64,000 nt of DNA, taken from Ectopseudomonas mendocina (GTDB taxonomy: Bacteria > Pseudomonadota > Gammaproteobacteria > Pseudomonadales > Pseudomonadaceae). Position numbers and translations under genes: made by a program. The stretch spans positions 95,903 to 159,902 of the forward strand of contig NZ_SCFY01000015.1 in assembly GCF_007049795.1 (NCBI RefSeq), in the 5' to 3' direction. Positions 1 to 10,247 of the stretch are shown one piece after another (within the stretch, counting starts at the first letter, position 1; every line of letters starts with the position of its first letter). The notes beneath the pieces were generated by a model, which was given only the letters and a program-made list of their open reading frames with translations, had not been told where the DNA came from and did not search any database.

Positions 1-1152
1 ATCGTCAACTTCCACGCCCTGTTCTGGCCGGCCATGCTCGAAGGCGCCGGCTACCGCAAGCCCACCGCGGTCAACGTGCACGGCTACCTGACAGTCAACG
101 GCCAGAAAATGTCCAAGTCGCGCGGCACCTTCATCAAGGCGCGCACCTACCTGGATCACCTGAATCCGGAATACCTGCGTTACTACTACGCCAGCAAGTT
201 GGGCCGTGGCGTCGATGACCTCGACCTGAACCTCGAGGACTTCGTGCAGAAGGTCAACTCGGACTTGGTCGGCAAGGTCGTCAACATCGCCAGCCGCTGT
301 GCCGGTTTCATCCACAAGGGCAACGCCGGCCTGCTGGTTGCCGCCAACCCGGAACCCGAGCTGTGGGATGCCTTCCAGGCCGCCGCGCCGAGTATCGCCG
401 ATGCCTACGAGGCGCGTGACTTCTCCCGCGCCATGCGCGAAATCATGGCGCTGGCCGACCGCGCCAACGCCTGGATCGCCGACAAGGCGCCCTGGTCACT
501 GAACAAGGTCGAAGGCAAACAAGCCGAGGTGCAGCAGATCTGCGCCCTGGGCATCAACCTGTTCCGCCAACTGGTGATCATGCTCAAGCCAGTGCTGCCG
601 AAACTCGCCGCCGAGGCAGAAGCCTTCCTGAATGTGAAGCCTCAGTCCTGGGCCGACCTGGCACTGCCGCTGGCCAACCACCAGTTGAATCCGTTCAACC
701 CGCTGCTGACCCGCATCGAGCAACCGAAAATCGAAGCCATGATCGAAGCCTCCAAGGAAGACCTCGCTGCCGAAGCGCCCAAACCTCAGGGTAATGGCGA
801 ACTGGCCAAAGATCCGCTGGCAGCCGAGATCAACTTCGACGCCTTCGCTGCCGTCGACCTGCGCATCGCCCTGATCGAAAAATGCGAATTCGTCGAAGGC
901 GCCGACAAGCTGCTGCGCCTGTCACTGGATATCGGCGACGAGAAGCGCAATGTGTTCTCCGGCATCAAATCCGCCTACCCGGACCCGAGCAAGCTGGAAG
1001 GCCGCCTGACCCTGTATGTCGCCAACCTGGCGCCGCGCAAGATGAAGTTCGGCATCAGCGAAGGCATGGTCCTGGCTGCCGGCCCCGGTGGAGAGGAAAT
1101 CTACCTGCTCAGCCCGGATAGCGGCGCCAAGCCAGGCCAGCGCGTCAAGTAA
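1..1152 (+). CDS. metG: Methionyl-tRNA synthetase, C-terminal part (5' end outside window)
   Basis: Charges tRNA-Met with methionine in the cytoplasm. The reading frame is open from base 1, so about 383 C-terminal residues are present and the N-terminal half of the Rossmann catalytic core is missing. The class I signature KMSKS is visible at bases 106-120, followed by the helical anticodon-binding domain. The last ~110 residues form the EMAP-II/Trbp111-like tRNA-binding domain (from [13 protein letters not shown] to the end), which marks the long, dimeric bacterial form of MetG. A hairpin with a short T run follows the stop codon. The family call is very secure; only the start is unknown. Confidence 0.98.
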   Translation: MVNFHALFWPAMLEGAGYRKPTAVNVHGYLTVNGQKMSKSRGTFIKARTYLDHLNPEYLRYYYASKLGRGVDDLDLNLEDFVQKVNSDLVGKVVNIASRCAGFIHKGNAGLLVAANPEPELWDAFQAAAPSIADAYEARDFSRAMREIMALADRANAWIADKAPWSLNKVEGKQAEVQQICALGINLFRQLVIMLKPVLPKLAAEAEAFLNVKPQSWADLALPLANHQLNPFNPLLTRIEQPKIEAMIEASKEDLAAEAPKPQGNGELAKDPLAAEINFDAFAAVDLRIALIEKCEFVEGADKLLRLSLDIGDEKRNVFSGIKSAYPDPSKLEGRLTLYVANLAPRKMKFGISEGMVLAAGPGGEEIYLLSPDSGAKPGQRVK

Positions 1153-1176
1153 GCACACGCTAGGCTTATACTGTCG

Positions 1177-1204
1177 AACAAGCCGGCCACTGCCGGCTTG
1201 TTTG
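1177..1204 (+). terminator. Hairpin terminator after metG
   Basis: An 11-bp perfect inverted repeat (1177-1187 pairs with 1192-1202) around a 4-base loop, with a short T run at the 3' side. It sits between metG and the rnf operon, so the operon probably has its own promoter in 1205-1270. Confidence 0.7.
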
Positions 1205-1270
1205 CATCTACGCGCTTCCCGATAATAGGCGCCCTTTTCCTAAGGCCTTTGTGCATTCGACGGCAAACCG

Positions 1271-1855
1271 ATGACCGAACTCGTCCTGATCATGGTCAGC
1301 GCCATCCTGGTCAACAATTTCGTGCTGGTGCAGTTCCTCGGCCTGTGCCCGTTCATGGGCGTGTCGAAGAAGATCGAAACCGCCATCGGCCTGTCCCTGG
1401 CCACCACCTTCGTGTTGACCCTGGCGGCCATGTGCAGCTACCTGGTGCAGCAGTACGTGCTCAAACCGCTGGACCTGGAATTCCTGCGCACCATCAGCTT
1501 CATCCTGGTGATCGCCGTGGTGGTGCAATTCACCGAGATGGTGGTGAACAAGACCAGCCCGCTGCTCTATCGCGTGCTGGGCATTTTCCTGCCGCTGATC
1601 ACCACCAACTGCATCGTTCTTGGCGTCGCCCTGCTCAACGCCAACAAGGCCGAGTTCACCTTCATCACCGCCACCGTCAACGGCTTCGCCGCCGGCCTGG
1701 GTTTCTCCTTGGTGCTGGTGTTGTTCGCCGCCATGCGTGAGCGCATCGCCATCGCCGACGTGCCGAAATCCTTCCAGGGCGCAGCCATCGGCATGATTAC
1801 CGCCGGGTTGATGTCGCTGGCGTTCATGGGCTTCTCCGGGCTGATCAAGCTATGA
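1271..1855 (+). CDS. rnfA: Electron transport complex subunit RnfA (RsxA)
   Basis: Integral membrane subunit of the Rnf/Rsx complex, which moves electrons between NADH and ferredoxin, coupled to ion movement, and in enterobacteria keeps SoxR reduced. The 194-residue protein has the usual length and six hydrophobic segments. It carries the family motifs [19 protein letters not shown] near the N terminus and [16 protein letters not shown] in the middle, each with a conserved Cys now thought to bind a membrane 2Fe-2S centre shared with RnfE. It is the first gene of rnfABCDGE-nth. Its stop overlaps the rnfB start by 4 bases, so translation is probably coupled. Confidence 0.97.
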   Translation: MTELVLIMVSAILVNNFVLVQFLGLCPFMGVSKKIETAIGLSLATTFVLTLAAMCSYLVQQYVLKPLDLEFLRTISFILVIAVVVQFTEMVVNKTSPLLYRVLGIFLPLITTNCIVLGVALLNANKAEFTFITATVNGFAAGLGFSLVLVLFAAMRERIAIADVPKSFQGAAIGMITAGLMSLAFMGFSGLIKL

Positions 1856-2427
1856 GCCTGGTTCTGGTCGCCGTCCTCGCCCTGCTCGCGCTATGCCTGA
1901 TCGCCGGCGCCATCCTCGGGTTCGCCGCCGTGCGCTTCAAGGTCGAGGGCGACCCCATTGCCGAGCAGATCAACGCCCTGCTGCCGCAGACCCAGTGCGG
2001 CCAGTGCGGCTACCCCGGCTGCAAGCCCTACGCCGAAGCCATCGCCGGCGGCGACAAGATCAACAAATGCCCACCCGGCGGCGAAGCCACCATTGCAGCC
2101 CTGGCCGATCTGCTCGACGTCGAAGCAGAACCACTGGACGCGGTGGAAGGCGAAAAGCCGCAGATGGTCGCCTTTATCCGCGAAGCCGAGTGCATTGGCT
2201 GCACCAAATGCATCCAGGCCTGCCCGGTGGACGCCATCGTCGGCGCGGCGCGACAGATGCACACGGTGATCGTCAGCGAATGCACCGGCTGCGACCTATG
2301 CGTCGAACCCTGCCCGGTGGACTGCATCGACATGATCGAAGTCGGCAGCAGCGTGCAGAGCTGGAAATGGGACAAGCCGCTGGCACCCGGCCAGTTGATC
2401 ACCAGTGACCGGGAGCAGGCGGCATGA
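1852..2427 (+). CDS. rnfB: Electron transport complex subunit RnfB, iron-sulfur protein
   Basis: Membrane-anchored electron carrier of the Rnf complex. Residues 1-25 form one transmembrane helix. A 4Fe-4S domain follows with Cys49, Cys52, Cys57 and Cys73 (motif CGQCGYPGC), then two ferredoxin-type clusters at Cys114/117/120/124 and Cys144/147/150/154. At 191 residues it matches the short gammaproteobacterial RnfB rather than the long clostridial form. ATGA overlaps join it to rnfA upstream and rnfC downstream. Confidence 0.97.
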   Translation: MSLVLVAVLALLALCLIAGAILGFAAVRFKVEGDPIAEQINALLPQTQCGQCGYPGCKPYAEAIAGGDKINKCPPGGEATIAALADLLDVEAEPLDAVEGEKPQMVAFIREAECIGCTKCIQACPVDAIVGAARQMHTVIVSECTGCDLCVEPCPVDCIDMIEVGSSVQSWKWDKPLAPGQLITSDREQAA

Positions 2428-4868
2428 CCGTGCAGGAAAAGTTCTGGGAAATCCCCGGCGGCATCCATCCAGCCGAGCGCAAGGAGCTGTCCAACCGCAC
2501 ACCGATCCAGCAGGCCCCGCTGCCCAAGCGCTTGCTGTTGCCGCTCGGTCAGCATATCGGCGCTGCCGCCGAACCCTGCGTGGCGGTCGGCCAGCGTGTG
2601 CGCAAGGGCGAGAAGATCGCCAATGCCAATGGCTTCGTCAGTGTGCCGTTGCATGCGCCGACTTCCGGCACCATAGCCTTTATGGGTGAACAGCCTTATC
2701 CGCATGCTTCCAGCATGCTGGCGCAGGCCATCGTCATCGACAGCGATGGCCTGGACGAGTGGATCGAGCTGACGCCGCCTACCGACTACCGCAGCCTGGA
2801 GCCAGCCGAACTGCTGACGCTGATCCGCGAGGCCGGCATCAACGGCCTGGGCGGCGCCGGCTTCCCCACGGCGGTCAAACTCACTGCACGGCCGACGCAG
2901 AAGATCCACACACTGATCATCAACGGCACCGAATGCGAACCCTATATCACCGCCGATGACGTGCTGATGCGCGAGCGCGCCGCCGAGCTGCTGGCTGGTA
3001 TCGAGGTGCTGGCCCACCTGATTCAGCCGCAGCAGGTGCTGATCGGCATCGAAGACAACAAGCCCGAGGCCATTGCGGCCGTACGTGCTGCCTGCGCCGG
3101 CCGCGACTATCAGGTGCGGGTGTTCCCGACTAAGTACCCGTCCGGCGGCGAGAAACAGCTGATCCAGATTCTCACCGGCGTCGAGGTGCCCAGCGGCGGC
3201 CTGCCGGCCGATATCGGCATTCTTTGCCAGAACGTCGGCACCTGTGTGGCCATCCACGACGCCGTACTGCTGGGCAAGCCACTGATATCACGCATCACCA
3301 CCCTGACCGGCGAAGCGCTTGCGCGACCCGGCAATGTCGAGGCGCTGATCGGCACGCCGGTGGGCGAGCTGCTGGCCTTCGCGGGGCTCGATGCGAGCAA
3401 GATCAATCGCCTGATCATGGGCGGGCCGATGATGGGCTTCACCCTACCCAGCCTCGATGTACCACTGATCAAGACCAGCAACTGCCTGCTGGCCAGCACC
3501 GCCGCCGAACTGCCGCCACCACCGCCGGCCATGCCCTGCATCCGCTGCGGCGAATGCGCCGAGGCTTGCCCGGCCAGCCTGCTGCCGCAACAACTGCACT
3601 TCTTCGCTCTGGGCCAGGAGCACGAACAGCTCAAGGCGCACAACCTGTTCGACTGCATCGAGTGCGGCGCCTGCGCCTATGTCTGCCCGTCGAGCATCCC
3701 GCTGGTGCAGTACTACCGTGTGGCCAAGGCGGAAATCCGCGAGCTGGAGCAGAAGCAACTCAAGGCCGAACACTCCAAACAGCGCTTCGAGCAACGCCAG
3801 GAACGCCTGCGCCGCGCCGAGGAGCAGAAGGAAGCCGAACGCAAGGCCCGCGCCGAGAAAGCCGCCCGCGCCAAGGCAGCACAAGCCGAAGCCCCACCTG
3901 CTGCGGCAGCAGCGCCGGCCGATGAAGCGCTGAAGAAACTCAAGATCGAAGCCAGCATGGCCCAGGTCGCACTGAAGAAGGCCGAGAAACAGCTGGCCGC
4001 CCACGACACGCCCGAACTGCAGGCGCAGGTCACTGAGCTGCGTGCAGCAGCCGAAGCCGCGCAGAAAGCGCTGGCCAATGCCCAGGCAGCAGCACCAGCC
4101 CCGACGCCCAAACCGGCCGGTGACGACGTGCTGAAGAAGGCCAAGATCGACGCCGCCATGCTCAAGGCGCAATTGCGCAAGCTGGAAAAAATCGAGAACC
4201 CGGACGACGAGCAACAGGCCGAAGTCGCCCGCGTACGCCAGCAACTGGAAGCTGCCGAGAAGGCCCTGGCCGAGCTGGACAGCCAGAAGCCCACAGCCGC
4301 TGCCAAACCCGCTGGCGACGAAGCGCTGAAAAAAGCCAAGATCGAAGCCGCCATGCTCAAGGCCCAACTGCGCAAGCTGGAAAAGATCGAAACACCGGAC
4401 GACGAGCAACAAGCGGAAATCGCCCGTGTAAGCCAGCAGCTCGAAGCCGCCGAGAAAGCCCTGGCCGAGTTGCAGAGCCAGGCGCCGGCACCAGCCGCCA
4501 AACCCGCCGGCGACGATGTGCTGAAAAGAGCCAAGATCGAACTGGCAATGAAACGCGCCGAACTGAAGAAGGCAGAAAAGGCCGGCAGCGACGCCCCCGC
4601 GCTGCAACCGCTGCGCGATGCCCTGGCCGCCGCTGAACAAGCGCTGCACGCCGCCGAAGCGGCCTCGGGCAAACCGGCACCGGATCTGGCGCGCACCGAA
4701 CGCCCAGGCGTGGACGAAAAACTCAAGGCGCTGAAGACCGAGGTAGCCTTCGCCCGAGCCGACCTGCGCAAGCTGGAACGTGACGACAATACTACTGCCG
4801 ATGCACTGGAGCAGGCGCGCACACGCTTGAGCGAAGCAGAACACAAGCTGGCCGAATACCAACCCTGA
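2424..4868 (+). CDS. rnfC: Electron transport complex subunit RnfC with long repeat tail
   Basis: Peripheral NADH-oxidising subunit of Rnf, 814 residues. The N-terminal part holds a barrel-sandwich segment starting near IPGGIHPAE, then the FMN/NADH-binding region ([26 protein letters not shown]) and an SLBB segment. Two 4Fe-4S motifs follow: [12 protein letters not shown] at about residue 372 and [12 protein letters not shown] at about 411. From about residue 430 the protein turns into a charged Ala/Lys/Glu-rich tail. Five imperfect units of 65-67 residues start at bases 3921, 4122, 4317, 4512 and 4710, each opening with D-(E/D)-x-L-K-(K/R). The tail is expected to be alpha-helical. Enterobacterial RnfC also has a repeat tail, but the repeat number varies. 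Overlaps rnfB by 4 bases. Confidence 0.96.
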   Translation: MTVQEKFWEIPGGIHPAERKELSNRTPIQQAPLPKRLLLPLGQHIGAAAEPCVAVGQRVRKGEKIANANGFVSVPLHAPTSGTIAFMGEQPYPHASSMLAQAIVIDSDGLDEWIELTPPTDYRSLEPAELLTLIREAGINGLGGAGFPTAVKLTARPTQKIHTLIINGTECEPYITADDVLMRERAAELLAGIEVLAHLIQPQQVLIGIEDNKPEAIAAVRAACAGRDYQVRVFPTKYPSGGEKQLIQILTGVEVPSGGLPADIGILCQNVGTCVAIHDAVLLGKPLISRITTLTGEALARPGNVEALIGTPVGELLAFAGLDASKINRLIMGGPMMGFTLPSLDVPLIKTSNCLLASTAAELPPPPPAMPCIRCGECAEACPASLLPQQLHFFALGQEHEQLKAHNLFDCIECGACAYVCPSSIPLVQYYRVAKAEIRELEQKQLKAEHSKQRFEQRQERLRRAEEQKEAERKARAEKAARAKAAQAEAPPAAAAAPADEALKKLKIEASMAQVALKKAEKQLAAHDTPELQAQVTELRAAAEAAQKALANAQAAAPAPTPKPAGDDVLKKAKIDAAMLKAQLRKLEKIENPDDEQQAEVARVRQQLEAAEKALAELDSQKPTAAAKPAGDEALKKAKIEAAMLKAQLRKLEKIETPDDEQQAEIARVSQQLEAAEKALAELQSQAPAPAAKPAGDDVLKRAKIELAMKRAELKKAEKAGSDAPALQPLRDALAAAEQALHAAEAASGKPAPDLARTERPGVDEKLKALKTEVAFARADLRKLERDDNTTADALEQARTRLSEAEHKLAEYQP

Positions 4869-4903
4869 CATCCGGCTCGGGAGCTGGCAGCACAACAATC
4901 AAA

Positions 4904-4996
4904 GCCCCTCTCCCACTTGTGGGAGAGGGGCTGGGGAGAGGGCCAGTATACCGTCCCCTCTCCCCTGCCCTCTCCCGTAAACGGGAGAGGGAGAAC
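4904..4996. repeat. Inverted pair of palindromic intergenic repeats between rnfC and rnfD
   Basis: Two hairpins lie in opposite orientation. The first has a perfect 12-bp stem (4904-4915 with 4920-4931, loop CTTG) followed by a G-rich arm. The second has an 11-bp stem (4968-4978 with 4981-4991) preceded by the complementary C-rich arm. This paired layout is typical of repetitive extragenic palindromes. It sits in the only long gap inside the rnf operon (4869-5096), so it may stabilise the mRNA 3' of rnfC or lower downstream expression. Confidence 0.75.
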
Positions 4997-5096
4997 GACA
5001 AAGCCGGCATGCTGGCACATCGACCCGGACTGCAATCCGGGGAATGAACACCACTGCGATCACCAAGAACGCAGCAATAGAACCACCGGAGCGCCG

Positions 5097-6128
5097 ATGG
5101 CCCTGCCCCGCATCACATCGCCCCACGCCACGGGCAGCAACCGTACCCAGCAGGTCATGCTGCAGGTGCTGCTGGCCACCGTGCCGGGCATCCTAGTCCT
5201 GACCTGGCTGTTCGGCGCCGGCACCCTGTTCAATCTGGTCTGGGCCAGCCTCTGCGCCCTGGGTTTCGAGGCTGCATTGCTGGCCGCACGCAAACGCCCG
5301 ATCGCGTTCTTCCTCAAGGACTACAGCGCCCTGGTCACCGCCGTGCTGCTGGCCCTGGCCCTGCCGCCCTATTCGCCCTGGTGGCTGACGCTGATCGCCT
5401 GCGGCTTCGCCATCGGCTTCGGCAAGCAGCTCTATGGCGGCCTCGGGCAGAATCCGTTCAACCCGGCCATGGTCGGCTACGTGGTGGTACTGATCTCCTT
5501 CCCCGTCGACATGACCAGTTGGCCCGCGCCGCATGGCGTCGCTGCGCTGGACGGCATCCAGCACATCCTCGGCATCACCAACCTCCCGGATGGCTGGGCC
5601 CAGGCCACCGCGCTGGACGCGCTGAGGGTGAACAAGAGCCTGACCATCGACGAGCTGCACGCCAGCAACCCGGCCTTCGGTCGCTTCGGCGGTGCCGGCA
5701 GCGAGGTGGTCAACCTGGCCTTCCTCGCCGGCGGCCTGTATCTGCTGCATAGACGCCTGATCACCTGGCACGCGCCAGTGGGCATGCTCGCTGCACTGTT
5801 CGTCATGAGTCTGCTGTTCTGGAACGGCAGCGGTTCGGACTCCAACGGCTCGCCGCTGTTCCACCTGCTGACCGGCGCCACCATGCTCGGCGCTTTCTTC
5901 ATCGTCACCGACCCGGTGTCCGGCGCCACCAGCAATCGCGGACGCCTGGTGTTCGGCATCGGTATCGGCGTGCTGGTCTACGTGATCCGCACGTGGGGCG
6001 GCTACCCGGATGCAGTGGCATTCGCCGTGCTGCTGATGAACCTGGCGGCGCCGACCATCGACTACTACACCCGGCCGCGCAGCTACGGCCACCGCAAGCC
6101 CAATAGCGGCTTCAAGCTGGGAGAATGA
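5097..6128 (+). CDS. rnfD: Electron transport complex subunit RnfD
   Basis: Integral membrane flavoprotein of Rnf, 343 residues with about nine hydrophobic segments. The motif [12 protein letters not shown] near residue 260 contains the Thr that covalently carries FMN in this family. The frame stays open upstream to 4917, but the ATG at 5097 is chosen because a GGAG lies 5-9 bases before it, the protein then begins [11 protein letters not shown] as in homologues, and the upstream extension only translates the palindromic repeat. Ends with a 4-base overlap into rnfG. Confidence 0.95.
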   Translation: MALPRITSPHATGSNRTQQVMLQVLLATVPGILVLTWLFGAGTLFNLVWASLCALGFEAALLAARKRPIAFFLKDYSALVTAVLLALALPPYSPWWLTLIACGFAIGFGKQLYGGLGQNPFNPAMVGYVVVLISFPVDMTSWPAPHGVAALDGIQHILGITNLPDGWAQATALDALRVNKSLTIDELHASNPAFGRFGGAGSEVVNLAFLAGGLYLLHRRLITWHAPVGMLAALFVMSLLFWNGSGSDSNGSPLFHLLTGATMLGAFFIVTDPVSGATSNRGRLVFGIGIGVLVYVIRTWGGYPDAVAFAVLLMNLAAPTIDYYTRPRSYGHRKPNSGFKLGE

Positions 6129-6766
6129 GCATGCTGCCGGAAATCAGCCGCTCGATGCTGAAAAATGCCCTGGTGCTTGGCCTGTTCGCTATCGGCACCG
6201 TCGGCACCGTCGCCCTGCTGCAACAGGGCACCGCCGAGCGCATCGCCAATGCCGAACGTGAAGCGCAGGTGCGTGCCCTAGCGGAAATCCTGCCGGCCGG
6301 CAGCTACGACAATCACTTGCTGGATAACCGCATCGAACTCAACGCCCCCGAGCTGGGCCACCGCAGCCCACAGTCAGCCTATCTGGCACTCAAGAGCGGT
6401 GAGCCCAGCGCGCTGATCCTGCCGGTGACCGCACCGGACGGCTACAGCGGCGCCATCCACCTGTTGGTCGGCATCTTCGCCGATGGCCGCCTGGCTGGCG
6501 TACGCGTGCTCAGCCACAAGGAAACCCCAGGACTGGGCGACAAGATCGAACTGGCCAAGAGCGACTGGATACGCAGCTTCGAGGGCAAATCCCTGAACGC
6601 CCCTGGCAAAGAGCGCTGGGCGGTGAAAAAGGATCGTGGCGACTTCGACCAGTTCGCCGGCGCCACCATCACCCCGCGCGCCGTGGTCAAGGCCGTGCAC
6701 GGCGCCCTGCGCTACTTCGACACGCACCGCGCCCATTTGCTGGGCCAGGTGGAGGACGAGCAATGA
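6125..6766 (+). CDS. rnfG: Electron transport complex subunit RnfG
   Basis: Periplasmic flavin subunit of Rnf, 213 residues. One N-terminal membrane anchor (about residues 11-31) is followed by the FMN-binding domain with [10 protein letters not shown] in the middle and [15 protein letters not shown] near residue 180, whose Thr is the covalent FMN attachment site. Overlaps rnfD and rnfE by 4 bases each. Confidence 0.96.
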   Translation: MSMLPEISRSMLKNALVLGLFAIGTVGTVALLQQGTAERIANAEREAQVRALAEILPAGSYDNHLLDNRIELNAPELGHRSPQSAYLALKSGEPSALILPVTAPDGYSGAIHLLVGIFADGRLAGVRVLSHKETPGLGDKIELAKSDWIRSFEGKSLNAPGKERWAVKKDRGDFDQFAGATITPRAVVKAVHGALRYFDTHRAHLLGQVEDEQ

Positions 6767-7470
6767 CCAGTTATCGCGAAATCAGCCTCAACGGTCTGTG
6801 GAAGAACAATCCCGCGCTGGTGCAGTTGCTCGGCCTCTGCCCGCTACTTGGGGTGAGCAACTCCACGGTCAACGCCCTAGGCCTGGCCCTGGCCAGCGCC
6901 GTGGTGCTGGTGTGTTCGAACACCGCCGTGTCGCTGGTACGCGGCGTGGTCAACACCGCTGTGCGTCTGCCCGCCTTCGTCATGATCATCGCCGCACTGA
7001 CCACCTGCATAGAACTGCTGATGCAGGCCTACACCTACGAGCTGTACCAGATCCTCGGCATCTTCATCCCGCTGATCACCACCAACTGCGTGATCCTCGG
7101 TCGCGCCGACGGCTTCGCCGCCAAGCACGACCCGGCCCGCGCCGCCTACGACGGCCTGATGATGGGCCTGGGCTTCGGCACCGTACTGGTGCTGATCGGC
7201 GCTATCCGCGAGCTGCTCGGCACCGGCGCATTGTTCGCCAACATGCACCTGCTGTTCGGGCCCATCGCCGCCGATTGGAAACTCACCCTGGTGCACGATT
7301 ACCGCGGCTTCCTGCTGGCCATCCTGCCACCGGGCGCGTTCATCGTTCTGGGCCTGCTAATCGCCTGCAAAAACCGCATCGATCAGATCGCCGCCGAGCG
7401 AGCCAAGGCCGCCGCGCCCGAGCTACCCGCCCAAAGCCGCCGCGTTCGCGTTACCGGAGTCATCGAATGA
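6763..7470 (+). CDS. rnfE: Electron transport complex subunit RnfE
   Basis: Membrane subunit of Rnf, 235 residues and homologous to RnfA. The paired motifs are recognisable as [20 protein letters not shown] and [18 protein letters not shown]. RnfA and RnfE insert in opposite topology and together form the membrane electron path. The hydrophilic C terminus (from about residue 205) is Arg/Ala-rich. Its stop codon overlaps the nth start (ATGA), as in other pseudomonads. Confidence 0.96.
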   Translation: MTSYREISLNGLWKNNPALVQLLGLCPLLGVSNSTVNALGLALASAVVLVCSNTAVSLVRGVVNTAVRLPAFVMIIAALTTCIELLMQAYTYELYQILGIFIPLITTNCVILGRADGFAAKHDPARAAYDGLMMGLGFGTVLVLIGAIRELLGTGALFANMHLLFGPIAADWKLTLVHDYRGFLLAILPPGAFIVLGLLIACKNRIDQIAAERAKAAAPELPAQSRRVRVTGVIE

Positions 7471-8105
7471 ATGCTGCCAAGCGCCAGGAAATCTTCCGCC
7501 GCCTGCACGAAGACAACCCCGAGCCGAAAACCGAGCTGGCCTACAGCACCCCCTTCGAGCTGCTGGTGGCCGTGACGCTCTCGGCCCAGGCCACCGACGT
7601 CAGCGTCAACAAGGCCACGGCCAAGCTGTTCCCGGTGGCCAATACGCCGGAGGCCATCTACGCCCTCGGCGTCGAGGGTTTGTCCGAATACATCAAGACC
7701 ATCGGCCTGTACAACAGCAAGGCGAAGAACGTCATCGAAGCCTGCCGCATCCTCATAGAGAAGCACGGCAGTCAGGTGCCGGACAACCGCGAAGACCTCG
7801 AAGCCCTGCCCGGTGTCGGCCGCAAGACGGCCAACGTGGTGCTTAACACCGCGTTTCGCCAACTGGTCATGGCCGTGGACACGCATATCTTCCGCGTCAG
7901 CAACCGCACCGGCATTGCGCCGGGCAAGAACGTGGTCGAGGTGGAAAAGAAGCTACTCAAGTTCGTGCCCAAGGATTATCTGCTCGACGCCCACCACTGG
8001 CTGATCCTGCATGGGCGCTACGTCTGTACCGCACGCAAACCGCGCTGTGGCGCCTGCCGCATCGAAGACCTGTGCGAGTACAAGGCGAAAACCTCCGACG
8101 ATTGA
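7467..8105 (+). CDS. nth: Endonuclease III (DNA glycosylase / AP lyase)
   Basis: Removes oxidised pyrimidines and cuts abasic sites in base excision repair. It is 212 residues long. The helix-hairpin-helix [12 protein letters not shown] carries catalytic Lys120, and Asp138 lies in VDTHIFRV. The 4Fe-4S cluster has Cys187, Cys194, Cys197 and Cys203 with the exact C-x6-C-x2-C-x5-C spacing. The start is the ATG overlapping the rnfE stop; a longer open frame upstream only shadows rnfE. Coupling to rnf is a conserved arrangement and may reflect shared iron-sulfur or redox supply. Confidence 0.97.
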   Translation: MNAAKRQEIFRRLHEDNPEPKTELAYSTPFELLVAVTLSAQATDVSVNKATAKLFPVANTPEAIYALGVEGLSEYIKTIGLYNSKAKNVIEACRILIEKHGSQVPDNREDLEALPGVGRKTANVVLNTAFRQLVMAVDTHIFRVSNRTGIAPGKNVVEVEKKLLKFVPKDYLLDAHHWLILHGRYVCTARKPRCGACRIEDLCEYKAKTSDD

Positions 8106-8216
8106 TCGACCATAGAATCTGGCGATCCTCTGATTGAAAAAATCTTTTTTACCCGCTCAATTTTTGCCGCTATAAGGTGCGCCATTGGCCCCAGTAAATG
8201 GCCTGGAGTGGAAGAA

Positions 8217-8396
8217 ATGAGCACAGACAAAGAAGACCTCGAGCTGGACGAAGACTTTGTCGCGGACGATGCAGACGATGCCGAGCCTGCGGTGGAAGTC
8301 GCCAAGACCAACCTGACCAAGCGCCGCATCATCGACAACTTCCTCGAAGAGCGTCGCCTGCACAAGCAGCTGGCCGAATACGATTTCGATATCTGA
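8217..8396 (+). CDS. Small acidic conserved protein (PA3496-like)
   Basis: A 59-residue protein with a very acidic N-terminal half (EDLELDEDFVADDADDAE) and a basic helical C-terminal half (TKRRIIDNFLEERRLHKQ). The ATG at 8217 is preceded by GGAG at 8205-8208. A GTG at 8208 would add three residues but overlaps that site. A TATAAG box at 8171-8176 may be its -10 element. A strong terminator follows, so it forms its own transcription unit between nth and gloA. Small proteins of this kind occupy the same place in other Pseudomonas genomes. Function unknown. Confidence 0.8.
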   Translation: MSTDKEDLELDEDFVADDADDAEPAVEVAKTNLTKRRIIDNFLEERRLHKQLAEYDFDI

Positions 8397-8416
8397 ACGT
8401 CGAGCCGCACAGAAAG

Positions 8417-8440
8417 AGCCCCGCGAATTGCGGGGCTTTT
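8417..8440 (+). terminator. Rho-independent terminator after the small acidic gene
   Basis: The 8-bp stem AGCCCCGC (8417-8424) pairs with GCGGGGCT (8430-8437), followed by T residues. It also faces the end of gloA, which converges from the other strand. Confidence 0.85.
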
Positions 8441-8452
8441 AGTATCTGTCGA

Positions 8453-8845
8453 TCAGTCGCGGCGCGATGGCGAAAGCAATTCGACCTTGTAGCCGTCCGG
8501 GTCTTCGACGAAGGCCAGGATACTCGTGCCGTGCTTCATCGGACCGGGCTCGCGGGTGATCTTGCCGCCGCGCGCACGGATGTCCTCGCAGGCCTTGTAG
8601 ACGTCCTCGACTTCCAGAGCGATATGGCCGTAGCCGGTGCCCAGCTCGTAGCTATCGACGCCCCAGTTGTGGGTCAGCTCGATCACGCTGTTGTGCGCCT
8701 CGTCGCCGTAGCCGACGAAGGCCAGAGTGAACTGCCCATCCGGGTAGTCCTTACGGCGTAGCAGGGTCATGCCCAGTACTTCGGTGTAGAAGGCGATGGA
8801 CTTGTCCAGATCGCCGACGCGCAGCATGGTATGCAGCAGTCTCAT
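8453..8845 (-). CDS. gloA: Lactoylglutathione lyase (glyoxalase I)
   Basis: Converts the methylglyoxal-glutathione hemithioacetal to S-lactoylglutathione. It is 130 residues long with the four metal ligands His5, Glu56, His74 and Glu122 at the same positions as the short, Ni-dependent bacterial GloA. The ATG at 8845 is chosen because GGGAG lies 8 bases upstream on this strand; a GTG three codons earlier overlaps that ribosome site. It lies downstream of argG on the same strand but is separated from it by a hairpin. Confidence 0.96.
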   Translation of the reverse strand: MRLLHTMLRVGDLDKSIAFYTEVLGMTLLRRKDYPDGQFTLAFVGYGDEAHNSVIELTHNWGVDSYELGTGYGHIALEVEDVYKACEDIRARGGKITREPGPMKHGTSILAFVEDPDGYKVELLSPSRRD

Positions 8846-8859
8846 CAGATTCACTCCCG

Positions 8860-8892
8860 TAAAAAGCAGAACCCCGGCACATGGCCGGGGCT
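8860..8892 (-). terminator. Hairpin terminator after argG
   Basis: CCCCGGC at 8872-8878 pairs with GCCGGGG at 8884-8890. Read on the minus strand, the hairpin is followed by a T-rich stretch (8860-8868). It separates argG from gloA. Confidence 0.7.
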
Positions 8893-8914
8893 CTTGTGGC
8901 GCAGGTGGCTGAGC

Positions 8915-10132
8915 TTAGACCAGCTTGCGGCCCTTGCCTGCAGCAATACGCATACGCAGAGCGTTGAGTTTGATGAAGCCTGCCGCGTCCTGCTGGTTGT
9001 AGGCGCCGCCATCTTCCTCGAAGGTCGCGATGTTGGCGTCGAACAGCGAGTCGTCGGACTTGCGGCCGGTAACGATGACGTTGCCCTTGTACAGCTTCAG
9101 GCGGACCACGCCGTTCACGTTGGCCTGGGAGGCGTCGATCATCTGTTGCAGCATCAGACGCTCCGGGCTCCACCAGAAACCGTTGTAGATCAGGCTGGCG
9201 TATTTCGGCATCAGCTCGTCTTTCAGGTGAGCCACTTCGCGGTCGAGGGTGATCGACTCGATAGCGCGGTGGGCCTTGAGCATGATGGTGCCGCCGGGGG
9301 TCTCATAGCAGCCGCGGGACTTCATGCCGACGAAGCGGTTCTCGACGATGTCCAGACGACCGATGCCGTTCTCGCCGCCGATGCGGTTCAGTTCGGCCAG
9401 CACGGTGGCCGGGGTCATGGCTTTGCCGTCGATGGCGACAATGTCACCGGCCTTGTAGGTCAGCTCGATATAGGTGGGGGTGTCCGGCGCCGCTTCCGGC
9501 GACTTGGTCCAACGCCACATGTCTTCTTCGTGCTCGGTCCAGGTGTCTTCCAGCACGCCACCTTCATAGGAGATGTGCAGCAGGTTGGCATCCATGGAGT
9601 ACGGCGACTTCTTCTTGCCGTGGCGCTCGATCGGGATGGCATGCTTCTCGGCGTAGTCCATCAGCTTCTCGCGCGACAGCAGGTCCCACTCGCGCCACGG
9701 GGCGATGACTTTCACGCCAGGCTTCAGCGCATAGGCGCCCAGCTCGAAACGCACCTGGTCGTTGCCCTTGCCGGTAGCACCATGGGAGATGGCGTCGGCG
9801 CCGGTCTCGTTGGCGATTTCGATCAGGCGCTTGGCGATCAGCGGACGGGCGATGGAAGTACCCAGCAGGTACTCGCCTTCGTAGACGGTGTTGGCGCGGA
9901 ACATCGGGTAGACGAAATCGCGAACGAACTCTTCGCGCAGGTCGTCGATGTAGATTTCCTTGACGCCCATTGCCTGAGCCTTGGCGCGGGCCGGCTCGAC
10001 CTCTTCACCTTGGCCGAGATCGGCGGTGAAGGTCACCACTTCACAGTTGTAGGTATCTTGCAGCCACTTGAGGATCACCGAGGTGTCCAGGCCACCGGAA
10101 TAGGCCAGAACTACCTTTTTGACGTCCGCCAT
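8915..10132 (-). CDS. argG: Argininosuccinate synthase
   Basis: Condenses citrulline and aspartate with ATP, the next-to-last step of arginine synthesis. The protein is 405 residues, the normal bacterial type I length. The PP-loop [10 protein letters not shown] at residues 9-18 binds ATP, and the conserved [10 protein letters not shown] and [14 protein letters not shown] segments are present. The start at 10132 has a GGAG just upstream, directly next to a leader hairpin (10143-10167). It neighbours gloA and motY as in P. aeruginosa. Confidence 0.98.
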   Translation of the reverse strand: MADVKKVVLAYSGGLDTSVILKWLQDTYNCEVVTFTADLGQGEEVEPARAKAQAMGVKEIYIDDLREEFVRDFVYPMFRANTVYEGEYLLGTSIARPLIAKRLIEIANETGADAISHGATGKGNDQVRFELGAYALKPGVKVIAPWREWDLLSREKLMDYAEKHAIPIERHGKKKSPYSMDANLLHISYEGGVLEDTWTEHEEDMWRWTKSPEAAPDTPTYIELTYKAGDIVAIDGKAMTPATVLAELNRIGGENGIGRLDIVENRFVGMKSRGCYETPGGTIMLKAHRAIESITLDREVAHLKDELMPKYASLIYNGFWWSPERLMLQQMIDASQANVNGVVRLKLYKGNVIVTGRKSDDSLFDANIATFEEDGGAYNQQDAAGFIKLNALRMRIAAGKGRKLV

Positions 10133-10142
10133 GCCATCACTC

Positions 10143-10167
10143 CACGGGTTGTACGGTAAAACCCGTG
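10143..10167 (-). promoter_or_regulatory. Hairpin in the argG 5' leader
   Basis: A perfect 8-bp inverted repeat (10143-10150 with 10160-10167) with a 9-base loop. On the minus strand its 3' arm ends at base 10143, only 10 bases before the argG start codon and abutting the GGAG ribosome site. It could act as a translational or transcriptional control structure, but this is inferred from position alone. Confidence 0.45.
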
Positions 10168-10247
10168 ATTCTACTGGCCTCGCGCCTCAATTTACAGGGG
10201 CGCGACAGCTTGTGATGACGAAGCGACGGGAAGAATCGGCTTTTTTG

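Noticed and set aside
1161..1176. TATACT (1167-1172) as promoter of rnfA
   Set aside because: It lies before the metG terminator hairpin and has no convincing -35 at proper spacing.
3444..5035. Long minus-strand frames opposite rnfC (484 and 440 codons)
   Set aside because: They mirror the Ala/Lys/Glu-rich repeat tail; no ribosome site or family features, and rnfC is certain.
4917..5096. Extended N terminus for rnfD
   Set aside because: The extra codons only translate the palindromic repeats, and the ATG at 5097 has a proper ribosome site and family start.
8831..10159. Plus-strand frame of 442 codons opposite argG
   Set aside because: Antisense shadow of a highly conserved gene in GC-rich DNA.
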